DNA of 9,085 nucleotides from Acetobacteraceae bacterium (GTDB taxonomy: Bacteria > Pseudomonadota > Alphaproteobacteria > Acetobacterales > Acetobacteraceae): positions 1 through 9,085 of the forward strand of contig JASHVB010000837.1 in assembly GCA_030039695.1 (NCBI GenBank). The letters are read 5' to 3'. The notes under the pieces are model-generated. The model searched no databases, was not told the origin of the DNA, and saw only the letters and a list, made by a program, of their open reading frames with translations. Made by a program: the position numbers and the translations under genes. Positions 1 to 6,760 of this stretch are shown piece after piece (the first letter of the stretch is position 1; each line of letters opens with the position of its first letter).

Positions 1-1
1 G

Positions 2-907
2 GGCGATCGTCAGGACGATCTGTGGGACGAGGAGGACGGATTTTTCTACGACGTGTTGCGCCTGCCGAACGGCAGCGCCCAGCGGCTCAAGGTACGCTCC
101 ATCGTCGGTCTGCTGCCGCTCTGCGCGGCCACCGTGCTCGAGCCGGCGGAACTGGTCCGAATACCTAACGCGATCGAGCGGGGCCATGCCTTTCTTGCGC
201 GTTTCCCCTCTCTGGCCAAGCACATCACCTTGCCAACCGAGCCGGCTAGCAACGGCCGCAGGCTGCTCGCAGTGCTCGACGAGGGTCGCCTGCGCCGAGT
301 GTTGCACCGGATGCTGGACGAGGCGGAATTCCTGAGTCCGTTCGGAATTCGATCGCTCTCGCGTTTCCACCACGATCATCCCTATAGCTTCCAGGTCGGC
401 GAGCGGGTTTATTGGGTGCGCTACCAGCCGGCCGAATCGGAATCCGGCAGCTTCGGCGGCAACTCGAACTGGCGTGGTCCGGTATGGATGCCGATCAATC
501 AGCTGATCGTGCGCGCACTCCTCAATCTGCACCGATACTATGGCGAGAGCTTCAAGGTCGAATGCCCGACCGGTTCCGGCCAGCTGCTCACGCTGCTTGA
601 GATCGCGGAGGAGATTGCGCGCCGACTCTTTGCCATCTTCGTCCGCGGGCCCAACGGAAGACGCCCGCTCTACGGTGGCACCGAAACGTTCCAAACTGAC
701 CCGCATTGGCGCGACCTGATCTTGTTCTATGAGTATTTCCATGGCGACAACGGCGCCGGCATCGGCGCCAGCCATCAGACTGGCTGGACCGGCGATATAT
801 CGCTGCTGTCGATGCTGACCGGCTCAGCCGCTGCCATGGCCCAGGCCTTCGACGGTGACCGCAACCAGTACCTTTCCGGATTTGCACTCGCGAACCGACC
901 CGAGTGA
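2..907 (+). CDS. GH63-type glucosidase, C-terminal part (5' end outside window)
   Basis: The frame is open from the first bases of the window, so the visible 301 residues are the C-terminal part of a longer protein; bacterial members are usually around 850-900 residues. The GTG at 53 is internal, because coding sense (DLWDEEDGFFYD) precedes it. The hallmark is GNSNWRGPVWMPINQ at visible residues 153-167, typical of the (alpha/alpha)6-barrel of GH63 and related MGH1-like hydrolases. Further on, FYEYFHGDNGAGIGASHQTGWTG (about 242-264) matches the conserved C-terminal segment that carries the candidate catalytic base Glu244 and the closing WTG. By family, it should hydrolyse alpha-glucosidic linkages in a small sugar or glycoside, probably in the cytoplasm; the substrate cannot be read from sequence. 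It ends with TGA at 905-907. The next gene on the same strand is about 490 bases away, so it is probably last in its transcript. Family call is firm; specificity unknown. Confidence 0.88.
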   Translation, partial: GDRQDDLWDEEDGFFYDVLRLPNGSAQRLKVRSIVGLLPLCAATVLEPAELVRIPNAIERGHAFLARFPSLAKHITLPTEPASNGRRLLAVLDEGRLRRVLHRMLDEAEFLSPFGIRSLSRFHHDHPYSFQVGERVYWVRYQPAESESGSFGGNSNWRGPVWMPINQLIVRALLNLHRYYGESFKVECPTGSGQLLTLLEIAEEIARRLFAIFVRGPNGRRPLYGGTETFQTDPHWRDLILFYEYFHGDNGAGIGASHQTGWTGDISLLSMLTGSAAAMAQAFDGDRNQYLSGFALANRPE

Positions 908-1397
908 ACGCGCCGTGAGGCGATCAGGATCCGGTCGTGGCTCGCGCGATGTACCCCTCGCTGCTACTGGTCTGACCCGCCGATGCTTTCGGCTTCGACA
1001 GCGAATGACCAGCGAGCTTGCTTGCTCGCATTCCCGCGACTGCGGTGGGGTTCGGCGTCACCACCACCGCGCGAGCAGATGACTGTGTAAATTTGACACA
1101 TGAGGGGATCATCCAAAAAGATGGGTCCGCAAGGTTCCGCTAGGCCCCGTGGACTGATTTGAGTCGGATCAGCATGCAAGCAAACCTCACGATTGCGGCA
1201 CAGCTTTCGGCGGTCTTCTCGGGTCGAGGTCAGCCCGCGTAACCGGGCAGCGTCCTCCACGCGTTCCACGATCCTCGGGTCAAACGCCACCGGCGTGGGC
1301 GCTCGCACTCGAAACAATGCTAGCCGGCGCCCGCTTGTCGCCAGGCAATTCCTCCATTACTGTATCGCATGATATCAAACGGACGCAATTGGCATTC
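908..1397. other. Intergenic region, no convincing gene
   Basis: These 490 bases separate the glucosidase from the alpha/beta hydrolase. They contain one GC-rich hairpin (1012-1029) and a weak promoter-like pair just upstream of the hydrolase (TTGTCG 1335-1340, 17-base spacer, TACTGT 1358-1363). An open minus-strand frame at 964-1317 has only a TTG start, no ribosome binding site and no domain I recognise. I do not call it a gene. Confidence 0.5.
1012..1029 (+). terminator. Possible transcription-end hairpin after glucosidase
   Basis: GCGAGC and GCTCGC form a perfect 6-bp GC stem around a 6-base loop (TTGCTT), about 105 bases after the glucosidase stop. No T-run follows, so a classical Rho-independent terminator is not supported. 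It may be a 3'-end stabilising hairpin or chance. Confidence 0.25.
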
Positions 1398-2351
1398 ATG
1401 AGTACCATTGACATTGTTGACCCTGAACTGCGCGATGCGCTCGCGCTGTGGCCATTGCTGCCGCTGACTGCCGATTCACTGACGCAGCGTCGCGCCGATT
1501 TGCTAAAGGCTCTGGACGCTGTTTCCGTGCCAGAGCTGCCCGATGTCGCCGTCGCCGGAATCCGTGTCCAGAGCGCGTTTGGCGCGAAGCCGATTCGCGT
1601 CCTGACCTATCGCCCAACTAACTCTGACAGACCACTCCCCACTATCGTGCATGTCCATGGTGGCGGCTTCGTAATGGGCGCGCCTGAGATGAAGGATATG
1701 GAGAATAGGCTGCTCGCGTCGGAGCTGAGGTGTGCAATTTATTCTGTTGATTATCGTCTCGCACCGGAAGCACCGCATCCGGCTCCACTGGAAGACATCT
1801 ACTCGGTGTTCGTTTGGCTGCACGCGAATGCCGACGAGCTCGGACTTGATCCCACCCGTATCGGTATCAAGGGTGAGAGCGGGGGTGGTGGCTTCGCAGC
1901 CGCAGTGGCTCTTTATGCCCGCGACCACAGCGGGCCAAAATTCGCTTTTCAGCACCTGATCTACCCGATGATCGACGACCGCACGGCGGTGCGCAAGGCC
2001 CTGCATCCCCACGCCGGTGAATTCGTTTGGACGCAAGCGAACAACTATTTCGGCTGGCAATCTCTGCTCGGCAGAGAACCGGGGTCGGCCGACGTCTCGC
2101 CTTACGCGGCGGCTTCGCGGGCGGCGGATTTGTCGGACTTGCCTCCAACGTACATTTCGGTCGGCGGTCTTGATCTCTTCCTCGAAGAAAACATGAGCTA
2201 TGCGGATCGCCTGAGTCGTGCCGGAGTGCCGGTCGAGTTTCACATGTATCCGCGGACGTATCATGGCTTTTATCGGGCCACGAATGCCCGCGTGACCAGG
2301 CAGGCCGAGCACGATAATCGCGAGGCGCTGCGACGCTTCCTGCACGGATAG
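1398..2351 (+). CDS. Alpha/beta hydrolase, hormone-sensitive-lipase-type esterase
   Basis: This is a 317-residue enzyme with the full set of HSL/acetyl-hydrolase (alpha/beta hydrolase-3) motifs. The oxyanion-hole motif HGGGF is at 87-91 and YRLAPE at 119-124. The nucleophile elbow GESGGG gives Ser161, GGLDLF gives Asp259, and YHGF gives His289. Such enzymes hydrolyse short- to medium-chain carboxylic esters in the cytoplasm; no signal peptide is visible. I chose the ATG at 1398 (MSTIDIVDPEL) because family-like sequence begins there and a weak promoter-like pair lies just upstream. An in-frame ATG at 1317 would add 27 residues that look non-coding, and neither start has a strong ribosome binding site (GGACG sits 12 bases before 1398). 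The elbow has Glu-Ser-Gly-Gly where the commonest form is Asp-Ser-Ala-Gly, a tolerated variant of GxSxG. It converges with the amidase 135 bases downstream. Family certain, substrate unknown. Confidence 0.92.
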   Translation: MSTIDIVDPELRDALALWPLLPLTADSLTQRRADLLKALDAVSVPELPDVAVAGIRVQSAFGAKPIRVLTYRPTNSDRPLPTIVHVHGGGFVMGAPEMKDMENRLLASELRCAIYSVDYRLAPEAPHPAPLEDIYSVFVWLHANADELGLDPTRIGIKGESGGGGFAAAVALYARDHSGPKFAFQHLIYPMIDDRTAVRKALHPHAGEFVWTQANNYFGWQSLLGREPGSADVSPYAAASRAADLSDLPPTYISVGGLDLFLEENMSYADRLSRAGVPVEFHMYPRTYHGFYRATNARVTRQAEHDNREALRRFLHG

Positions 2352-2364
2352 TGTGGTACGGCAA

Positions 2365-2403
2365 TCACCGCCCGTTTTTCCTTCCGTCTCAAACCGGCGG
2401 TGA
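2365..2403. terminator. Inverted repeat between convergent genes, possible terminator
   Basis: TCACCGCC (2365-2372) and GGCGGTGA (2396-2403) are perfect 8-bp arms around a 23-base loop that itself contains TTTTTCC. The site begins 14 bases after the hydrolase stop and lies 84 bases beyond the amidase stop, as expected for a shared bidirectional terminator of convergent genes. Neither side has a clear T-run outside the stem, so the function is inferred from position. Confidence 0.35.
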
Positions 2404-2486
2404 AGCGAGAGCCACGCCGAATGCTGCGCTCGCGACCAAGGGAATTGGAGGAAACCCCTGGCCAGGCGGCACGCGGTAGATGTGCG

Positions 2487-3878
2487 TTACCGGTGAATGA
2501 ATGGAACAGTAGCGGCGAGCCAGCGTGCGATCGCCGTGACCCGTGCATCCATTCCCGGTTGCCCCATGATCTGTAGCCCCATCGGCATGTTGTTTACAGC
2601 CATCAGAGGTACAGTGACTACCGGCGCGCCCAGCAGTGAACTCGGCGTGTTGAACACCGCATCGCCGGTTGGCCGCGGAGCGAGCGGTTGACCAGGGACG
2701 TCGCCGCTCCAGAGCGGCGCCGGGCCGGGCGACGCCGGTGCGAGCAAGGCGTCGACACCAGTCGCCAATGCTCTGTGCACATCGCGCACGACCTGCCGTC
2801 GTCGCAACAGGTCCTCGTAGCCTTGCACGCCGAGCTCTTCGGCAATCGTGAGCACTTTCTTCGCGCGTGTGCTCACGTCACCGGGGCTCTGTGCAACCAA
2901 ATTCCGCATCGCCCAATGGTTCTCCCAGGCGGTGATACTGTTTGCCAGTTTCTGCGCTCCGACAATAGCTTGCTCAAAGCGTTCGATTGCGGGGTCGCTC
3001 TCCCTCCGGCGAATCTCGATGCCGCTTGCGGCAAGATGCGACACCACCTCCGCGAACGCCTCGCACGTGTTGTCATCGAGGGTCGCCCAACCTTCGGTCT
3101 GCATGATCCCCAACGCGAGAGGCCGATGCGCCGCCGGCGTTTCGGCCGGGCCCTGCAAGTGTGCGCGGCCGGGATCGCCGCCCGCACGCGTCGCGATGGC
3201 GATCGCCGTCACCCACATATCCTCCACGCAGCCGGCATGCACGCCATGCGTGCTCATGCTCGTGGCCTGTCGCTCGCCGCGGTTGATCGCACCCTGCGAC
3301 GGCTTCAGCGCCCAATTGGCGCAATAGCTGGCGGGGCGGATGATGGAGCCACCTACCTGCGTGCCGATTGCCGTTGGCACCATGCAGGCCGCAACGGCGG
3401 CAGCCGAGCCCGACGAGGACCCGCCCGGTGTGCAGGCAGGATCGAACGGGTTTGTCGTCGGGCCGGGGTGGGACCCGCCAAGTTCAGTCGTGACGGTCTT
3501 GCCCAGTATGATGGCGCCCGCCTCACGCAATGCCCACACGGCGGTGTTGTCACGCCGTGGGAAATTCCCATCGTAGGCGGCGCAGCCCATCTGGGTTGGC
3601 ATGTCAAATGTTTCAAGCAGATCTTTGATGCCGATCGGCATGCCATCGATTGGAGAAAGCGGATGCCCATTCCGCCAGCGGGACGTGCTGGCATCTGCCT
3701 GCGCGCGTGCACCAGACTTGTTTAGCACGACCCAAGCGCGCACAATCGGTTCGCGAACCGCGATCGTCTCTAGACATCGCTCGAGATAGGCTCGCGGCGT
3801 ATCCTGGCAGGAACGGAACGAGGCGAGCGCGGCATGAAAGCGCAGCGGCGCGAAGTTCAATGGGTCGTAGGTGGACAT
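2487..3878 (-). CDS. Amidase, amidase-signature family
   Basis: This 463-residue protein has the amidase-signature Ser-cisSer-Lys triad. Lys85 lies in GMPIGIKDLLE (79-89), the cis-Ser154 in the glycine/serine-rich PGGSSSGSAAAVA (151-163), and the nucleophile Ser178 in GTQVGGSIIRPAS (172-184). The length is normal for the family. Members hydrolyse carboxylic amides to acid plus ammonia or amine; others in the same fold act on tRNA-bound glutamate (GatA), allophanate, aryl amides or nylon oligomers. No gatB or gatC partner is in the window, so a catabolic stand-alone amidase is the better reading. The start is ATG (3876-3878), giving MSTYDPLNFAPLRFHAA, preceded by only weak purine-rich sequence. 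It is transcribed away from the amidohydrolase at 4261 and toward the esterase. The usual Asp of the GTD(x)GGS segment is Gln174 here, a variant I believe is common in proteobacterial amidases. No signal peptide, so probably cytoplasmic. Substrate not deducible. Confidence 0.95.
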   Translation of the reverse strand: MSTYDPLNFAPLRFHAALASFRSCQDTPRAYLERCLETIAVREPIVRAWVVLNKSGARAQADASTSRWRNGHPLSPIDGMPIGIKDLLETFDMPTQMGCAAYDGNFPRRDNTAVWALREAGAIILGKTVTTELGGSHPGPTTNPFDPACTPGGSSSGSAAAVAACMVPTAIGTQVGGSIIRPASYCANWALKPSQGAINRGERQATSMSTHGVHAGCVEDMWVTAIAIATRAGGDPGRAHLQGPAETPAAHRPLALGIMQTEGWATLDDNTCEAFAEVVSHLAASGIEIRRRESDPAIERFEQAIVGAQKLANSITAWENHWAMRNLVAQSPGDVSTRAKKVLTIAEELGVQGYEDLLRRRQVVRDVHRALATGVDALLAPASPGPAPLWSGDVPGQPLAPRPTGDAVFNTPSSLLGAPVVTVPLMAVNNMPMGLQIMGQPGMDARVTAIARWLAATVPFIHR

Positions 3879-3916
3879 TCGTCCCAGTATCCCTAGGCTG
3901 ATAGCGGAGCGTGGAA

Positions 3917-3945
3917 GATTGCTTCGTCGCTACACTTCTTGCAAC
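3917..3945. repeat. Remnant resembling alphaproteobacterial dispersed repeat
   Basis: The segment begins GATTGCTTCGTCGCT and ends CTTGCAA. From memory it resembles the short dispersed element in Rhizobiales genomes that is often mistranslated as the peptide ERSDEAI or similar. Here it looks like a single degenerate half. A repeat search across the genome would be needed to confirm that it is multi-copy. Confidence 0.3.
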
Positions 3946-4143
3946 CGCGCGCGAGCCGGCGTGATCGGATCCAGGACGGCAGGCCGCGGCTTCGACTGCA
4001 ATACTCTCGGCGAGCAACGCCTGGGCCCGATCCGCCTGCCACCCCACCTCACGAAGGCGGTCACGTTGATTGACATCGACGGCGGTGACGTTGGCTGGAT
4101 CGGTTACGAACCGCAGTCCTAGGGCACGTATCAGCGCGCATTG
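3946..4143 (-). pseudogene. Possible remnant of an unidentified coding gene
   Basis: Read on the minus strand from just after an in-frame TGA (4144-4146), this segment translates without a stop into a protein-like stretch of about 66 residues, including LGLRFVTDPANVTAVDV and QRDRLREVGWQADRAQALL, and then runs into the repeat-like sequence at 3917-3945. It has no ATG or ribosome binding site; the first possible start is a GTG at 4047. Composition is protein-like (balanced charge, alternating hydrophobics, few rare residues), but third-position GC is only around 60% by hand count, so coding bias is not strong. I do not recognise the family. It may be a gene fragment left by deletion beside the amidase, or chance. 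Confidence 0.2.
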
Positions 4144-4249
4144 TCATTGCACCAGTCTCACCGGGGACAAGCCGGCTACGGTTGACTTGGCAATGCCTTG
4201 CCTTGCTCGTCGGCTGAGCTGCCGATACGCTTCCTGGCCGACAAATCGC

Positions 4250-4256
4250 AGGAGAG
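4250..4256 (+). promoter_or_regulatory. Ribosome binding site deciding amidohydrolase start
   Basis: AGGAGAG lies 4 bases before the ATG at 4261. It selects that ATG over the in-frame upstream ATG at 4198, whose 21 extra residues look non-coding. Confidence 0.8.
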
Positions 4257-4260
4257 TCGA

Positions 4261-5982
4261 ATGTCCACGGCGCCGACCTTGGTAATCCGTAACGGCACGA
4301 TCGTGGACGGCAGCGGTGGCGATCCATTCGGAGCCGATATTGCTATCACAGATGGCCGGATCAGTGCGATCGGCGGCGACATCCCAAAAGGCGCCGTAGA
4401 GATTGACGCGAACCATAAACTCGTCACGCCGGGCTTCGTCGATGTGCATACCCATTACGACGCTCAGGTGACCTGGAGCGAACGCTTGTCGCCTTCCACT
4501 TGGAACGGCGTCACGACCGTTTTGCTGGGCAATTGTGGCGTCGGTTTCGCACCATGCCAGCCCGATCAGCGCGACATGCTGGTGAAGCTGATGGAAGGCG
4601 TGGAGGATATCCCCGAGGTCGTACTGACCGAAGGGTTGCCATGGAACTGGCAGAGCTTTCCCGATTTCCTCAATGCGCTGGATGCACGGCGGTACGACGC
4701 CGATATCGCGGCACAGGTTCCACATGCCGCACTGCGCGTCTACGTGATGGGACAACGTGGGGCCGACCGTGAATCCGCGACAGAGCAAGATCGCCGGCGT
4801 ATGGCGGAACTGACCGAGGAAGGGATTCGCGCGGGCGCCTTGGGCTTTTCTACGTCTCGAACACTCAACCACCGGACGTTGGACGGCAAGCATATTCCGA
4901 CGCTGCGGGCGGAACGGGCCGAACTAACCGCGATCGCGCGTGCCATGCGGTCGGCAGGTGCGGGTTGGCTGCAGATCGTTTCGGACTTTGAAAATCAAGA
5001 CGAGGAGTTTGGATTATTCCGCGATCTCGCGGAGATGTCCGGCCGTCCTGTGACACTGACCTTACTGCAGTCGGAGGCAAGGCCACAGGGATGGCGCGCT
5101 CTGCTGGATCAGATCGCGGCCGCGAACGAGGCAGGACTACGAATTACGGGGCAGGTGCGATCCCGTCCTACCAGCGTGTTGCTGGGATTCGAACTGTCGC
5201 AGAATCCGTTCATGGGGCGGGCGAGCTACCAACAGCTCGCTCATTTACCGTTTGCCGAACGGATGCAACATCTGCGTGACCCCGCCTTCCGGGCGAAGCT
5301 GCTGGCGGAACCCTTTGACGGGAGCAGGCGCACGCTGCGCGTTCAGCGCTGGGATACGCTATTCCCGTTAGGTGATCCGCCAAACTATGAACCCGCGCCC
5401 GAGGACAGCGTTGCTGCGATTGCGGCACGGGAAAGTCGTTCGGCGGACGAGGTCGCCTATGACCTGATGATGCAAGGCGACGGCAGAGCAATTCTGTATC
5501 TTCCCGTCACGAACTACGCCGCTAAAAACCTGGATGTGGTGCGCGAGATGATCGCTCATCCCGACACGTTGATCGGGCTTGGTGATGGCGGCGCGCACGT
5601 CGGGATTATGTGCGACGCGTCCGCCACCAGCTATACGCTGACCCATTGGACACGCGATCGCAGCCGCGGCGAGCTTTTTCCCGTCGCCTGGGCGATCAAG
5701 CGTCTCACCCGCGACAACGCCGCGGCGATCGGTTTGAGCGATCGCGGGTTGTTGCAGGTAGGTCTAAAAGCCGACCTGAACGTGATCGACTACGATCACC
5801 TGAGGCTACGCTCTCCGGAGATCGTCTATGACCTGCCGGCTGGAGGAAAGCGGCTGGTCCAGCGGACCGAGGGCTTCGATGCGACCATCGTGTCGGGAGC
5901 GATCGTTTATCGCGATGGCGTAGCTACCGGCGCGTTGCCGGGACGGTTGGTCCGTGGGATGCGCGGGCGATCGGCTGTCTGA
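4261..5982 (+). CDS. Amidohydrolase family protein, N-acyl-D-amino-acid deacylase-like
   Basis: This 573-residue cytoplasmic metal-dependent hydrolase has the amidohydrolase opening beta-sandwich (LVIRNGTIVDGSGGDP, 7-22), then TPGFVDVHTHYDAQV (56-70) with His63 and His65 as metal ligands. NCGVGFAPC (91-99) follows, with Cys92 at the position of the metal-binding Cys of Alcaligenes D-aminoacylase. GLGDGGAHVG (439-448) supplies the likely catalytic Asp442, and the protein ends with a typical C-terminal sandwich (LKADLNVIDYD, 502-512). The family removes acyl groups from N-acyl-D-amino acids or opens related cyclic amides. It is longer than classical D-aminoacylases (about 480-500 residues). The segments where those enzymes carry their His ligands read instead WLQIVSDFENQ (236-246) and LTLLQSEARPQ (266-276), so deacylase activity is not assured. 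The start is fixed by AGGAGAG four bases upstream. The gene is divergent from the amidase and convergent with the repeat protein. Specificity remains open; the superfamily is sure. Confidence 0.92.
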   Translation: MSTAPTLVIRNGTIVDGSGGDPFGADIAITDGRISAIGGDIPKGAVEIDANHKLVTPGFVDVHTHYDAQVTWSERLSPSTWNGVTTVLLGNCGVGFAPCQPDQRDMLVKLMEGVEDIPEVVLTEGLPWNWQSFPDFLNALDARRYDADIAAQVPHAALRVYVMGQRGADRESATEQDRRRMAELTEEGIRAGALGFSTSRTLNHRTLDGKHIPTLRAERAELTAIARAMRSAGAGWLQIVSDFENQDEEFGLFRDLAEMSGRPVTLTLLQSEARPQGWRALLDQIAAANEAGLRITGQVRSRPTSVLLGFELSQNPFMGRASYQQLAHLPFAERMQHLRDPAFRAKLLAEPFDGSRRTLRVQRWDTLFPLGDPPNYEPAPEDSVAAIAARESRSADEVAYDLMMQGDGRAILYLPVTNYAAKNLDVVREMIAHPDTLIGLGDGGAHVGIMCDASATSYTLTHWTRDRSRGELFPVAWAIKRLTRDNAAAIGLSDRGLLQVGLKADLNVIDYDHLRLRSPEIVYDLPAGGKRLVQRTEGFDATIVSGAIVYRDGVATGALPGRLVRGMRGRSAV

Positions 5983-6084
5983 AGCACCGGGTGGATATCA
6001 TGCGACCGTCGCAAACCTGGGGGTCATGCCGCTGCGAAAGAGGTGCGGGCGCGCTGCAGACGTGAGACAGGATCTCTAATTGCC

Positions 6085-6100
6085 TGCCGTGAACACGGCA
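6085..6100. terminator. Perfect short hairpin in convergent gap
   Basis: TGCCGTG and CACGGCA form a perfect 7-bp stem around AA, about 100 bases after the amidohydrolase stop. It sits immediately before a second, larger hairpin (6102-6143). It could fold on either strand and may help end transcripts from both convergent genes. No T-run follows on either side. Confidence 0.35.
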
Positions 6101-6101
6101 A

Positions 6102-6143
6102 GGGGCCCGTAGTCGCTCGTCCCTCTCTGAGCGAGCGGGCCCC
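6102..6143. terminator. Large GC-rich hairpin, probable bidirectional transcription end
   Basis: GGGGCCCG (6102-6109) pairs with CGGGCCCC (6136-6143) as an 8-bp stem. After a small internal loop, CGCTC (6114-6118) pairs with GAGCG (6129-6133), closing a 10-base loop. It is the strongest secondary structure I see in the window and lies between the convergent amidohydrolase and repeat-protein genes. The missing T-tract means it is either a Rho-type transcript end or a structural repeat rather than a textbook intrinsic terminator. Confidence 0.4.
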
Positions 6144-6218
6144 AGGCGCATGAGACGCTTACCCTGCTGTCTTCGCAGCGGATGCAGTTCCCACGTGGAA
6201 TCGGGCGTCGTTGTACTC

Positions 6219-6713
6219 CTACCGCTGTGTCTTCTGATTGCTTGAGTTGGAACCGTCGACAACGTGCGCGGTGCTGCCGCCAATGCTGTATCCGGGCTCG
6301 TCGACAATCCGCTTCTGCTCCTTCAGATAGCCGGCACTGGAGCCATCGCCGATTTGCGCAGCTCCGGCACCTACATTGTACCCTGGCCCGTTCACAAGTT
6401 GCTGCTGTTGCTCCGCATGGCCGGGTTTGGAACCGTCACCAACGTGGGCGGTGCCTGCGCCTACGTTGTACCCGGGCTCGTCGACGATCCGCTTTTGCTC
6501 CTTCAGATAGCCGGGACTCGAGCCATCGCCGATGGTCGCGCCAGCCTGTGCCAAAACCATGCCCGGTCCATGGACGCGGCTCGCAGCGCTCTGCCCGAGC
6601 TGGCTATGCCCGTCGACTTGCCAGCTCGACGACACATCGTTCTGCGCGACCGCTGCCGCTGAGCCCAATGCCACCGCTGCCGCGGCAACGCCGCTGATGA
6701 TCTGTGCCCTCAT
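6219..6713 (-). CDS. Small secreted protein of 30-residue tandem repeats, unknown function
   Basis: This 164-residue protein begins with a clear Sec signal peptide: MRAQ, a hydrophobic alanine/valine core (5-22) and a likely AVA|QN cut after Ala23. It is therefore exported to the periplasm or outside. A low-complexity linker (24-58) follows, then three 30-residue repeats (59-88, 89-118, 119-148) and a shortened fourth (149-164). Each unit opens with (I/V)GDGS and closes with PGYN(V)GAG; units 1 and 3 share YLKEQKRIVDEPGY, while unit 2 has HAEQQQQLVNGPGY. There are no cysteines in the mature part, no transmembrane segment and no catalytic motif. The ATG at 6711-6713 is preceded by a perfect AGGAGG with an 8-base spacer, which rejects the longer frame starting at 6782. 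It stands alone, convergent with the amidohydrolase and divergent from the alcohol dehydrogenase. I do not recognise the family. A structural, surface or stress-related exported protein is only a guess. Confidence 0.75.
   Translation of the reverse strand: MRAQIISGVAAAAVALGSAAAVAQNDVSSSWQVDGHSQLGQSAASRVHGPGMVLAQAGATIGDGSSPGYLKEQKRIVDEPGYNVGAGTAHVGDGSKPGHAEQQQQLVNGPGYNVGAGAAQIGDGSSAGYLKEQKRIVDEPGYSIGGSTAHVVDGSNSSNQKTQR
6222..6539 (-). repeat. 90-bp tandem repeats inside the secreted protein gene (A-B-A-B')
   Basis: Units lie at 6450-6539, 6360-6449 and 6270-6359, with a truncated fourth at 6222-6269. The first and third agree at about 76 of 90 bases by hand alignment. The similarity extends into the following unit (TTGGAACCGTC at 6427-6437 and 6247-6257), so the larger repeating block is 180 bp. 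The second unit is clearly diverged from its neighbours. Confidence 0.85.
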
Positions 6714-6721
6714 GTCGCATA

Positions 6722-6727
6722 CCTCCT
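6722..6727 (-). promoter_or_regulatory. Consensus ribosome binding site of secreted repeat protein
   Basis: On the minus strand this reads AGGAGG, eight bases before the ATG at 6711-6713. It fixes the start immediately ahead of the signal peptide and is the best ribosome binding site in the window. Confidence 0.85.
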
Positions 6728-6760
6728 GTTCAAGTGAATGTGGCTCGAAGTCGTAACTAG

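Larger units (their letters stand above)
3879..4260. other. Divergent intergenic region, amidase / amidohydrolase
   Basis: This 382-base gap must hold the promoters for the amidase (leftward) and the amidohydrolase (rightward). I found no promoter pair good enough to call. It does contain a stretch resembling an alphaproteobacterial dispersed repeat (3917-3945), a decayed-looking coding stretch on the minus strand (3946-4143), and the amidohydrolase ribosome binding site. Confidence 0.5.

Noticed and set aside
964..1317. 117-codon open frame on the minus strand upstream of the esterase, opening with PTPVAFDPRIVERVEDAA
   Set aside because: It has a TTG start and no ribosome binding site. The first 25 residues faintly recall the C-terminal part of carbamoylase/allantoate amidohydrolases (P-FD-x-V-x-AA), but the expected SGAGHDA motif does not follow in any frame, so it is not enough to call a pseudogene.
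1503..2345. 280-codon minus-strand frame across the alpha/beta hydrolase
   Set aside because: It is antisense to a complete HSL-type catalytic triad gene and shows no recognisable motif.
2688..3725. 345-codon plus-strand frame across the amidase gene
   Set aside because: It is antisense to a gene with all three amidase-signature catalytic residues. Its translation is arginine/histidine-rich and has no domain; it is a GC-rich shadow.
6182..6697. Long plus-strand frames (6182-6697 and 6264-6662) opposite the repeat protein
   Set aside because: They are mirror frames of the 90-bp repeats, which keep all frames open. They lack ribosome binding sites and signal sequences, whereas the minus-strand frame has both.
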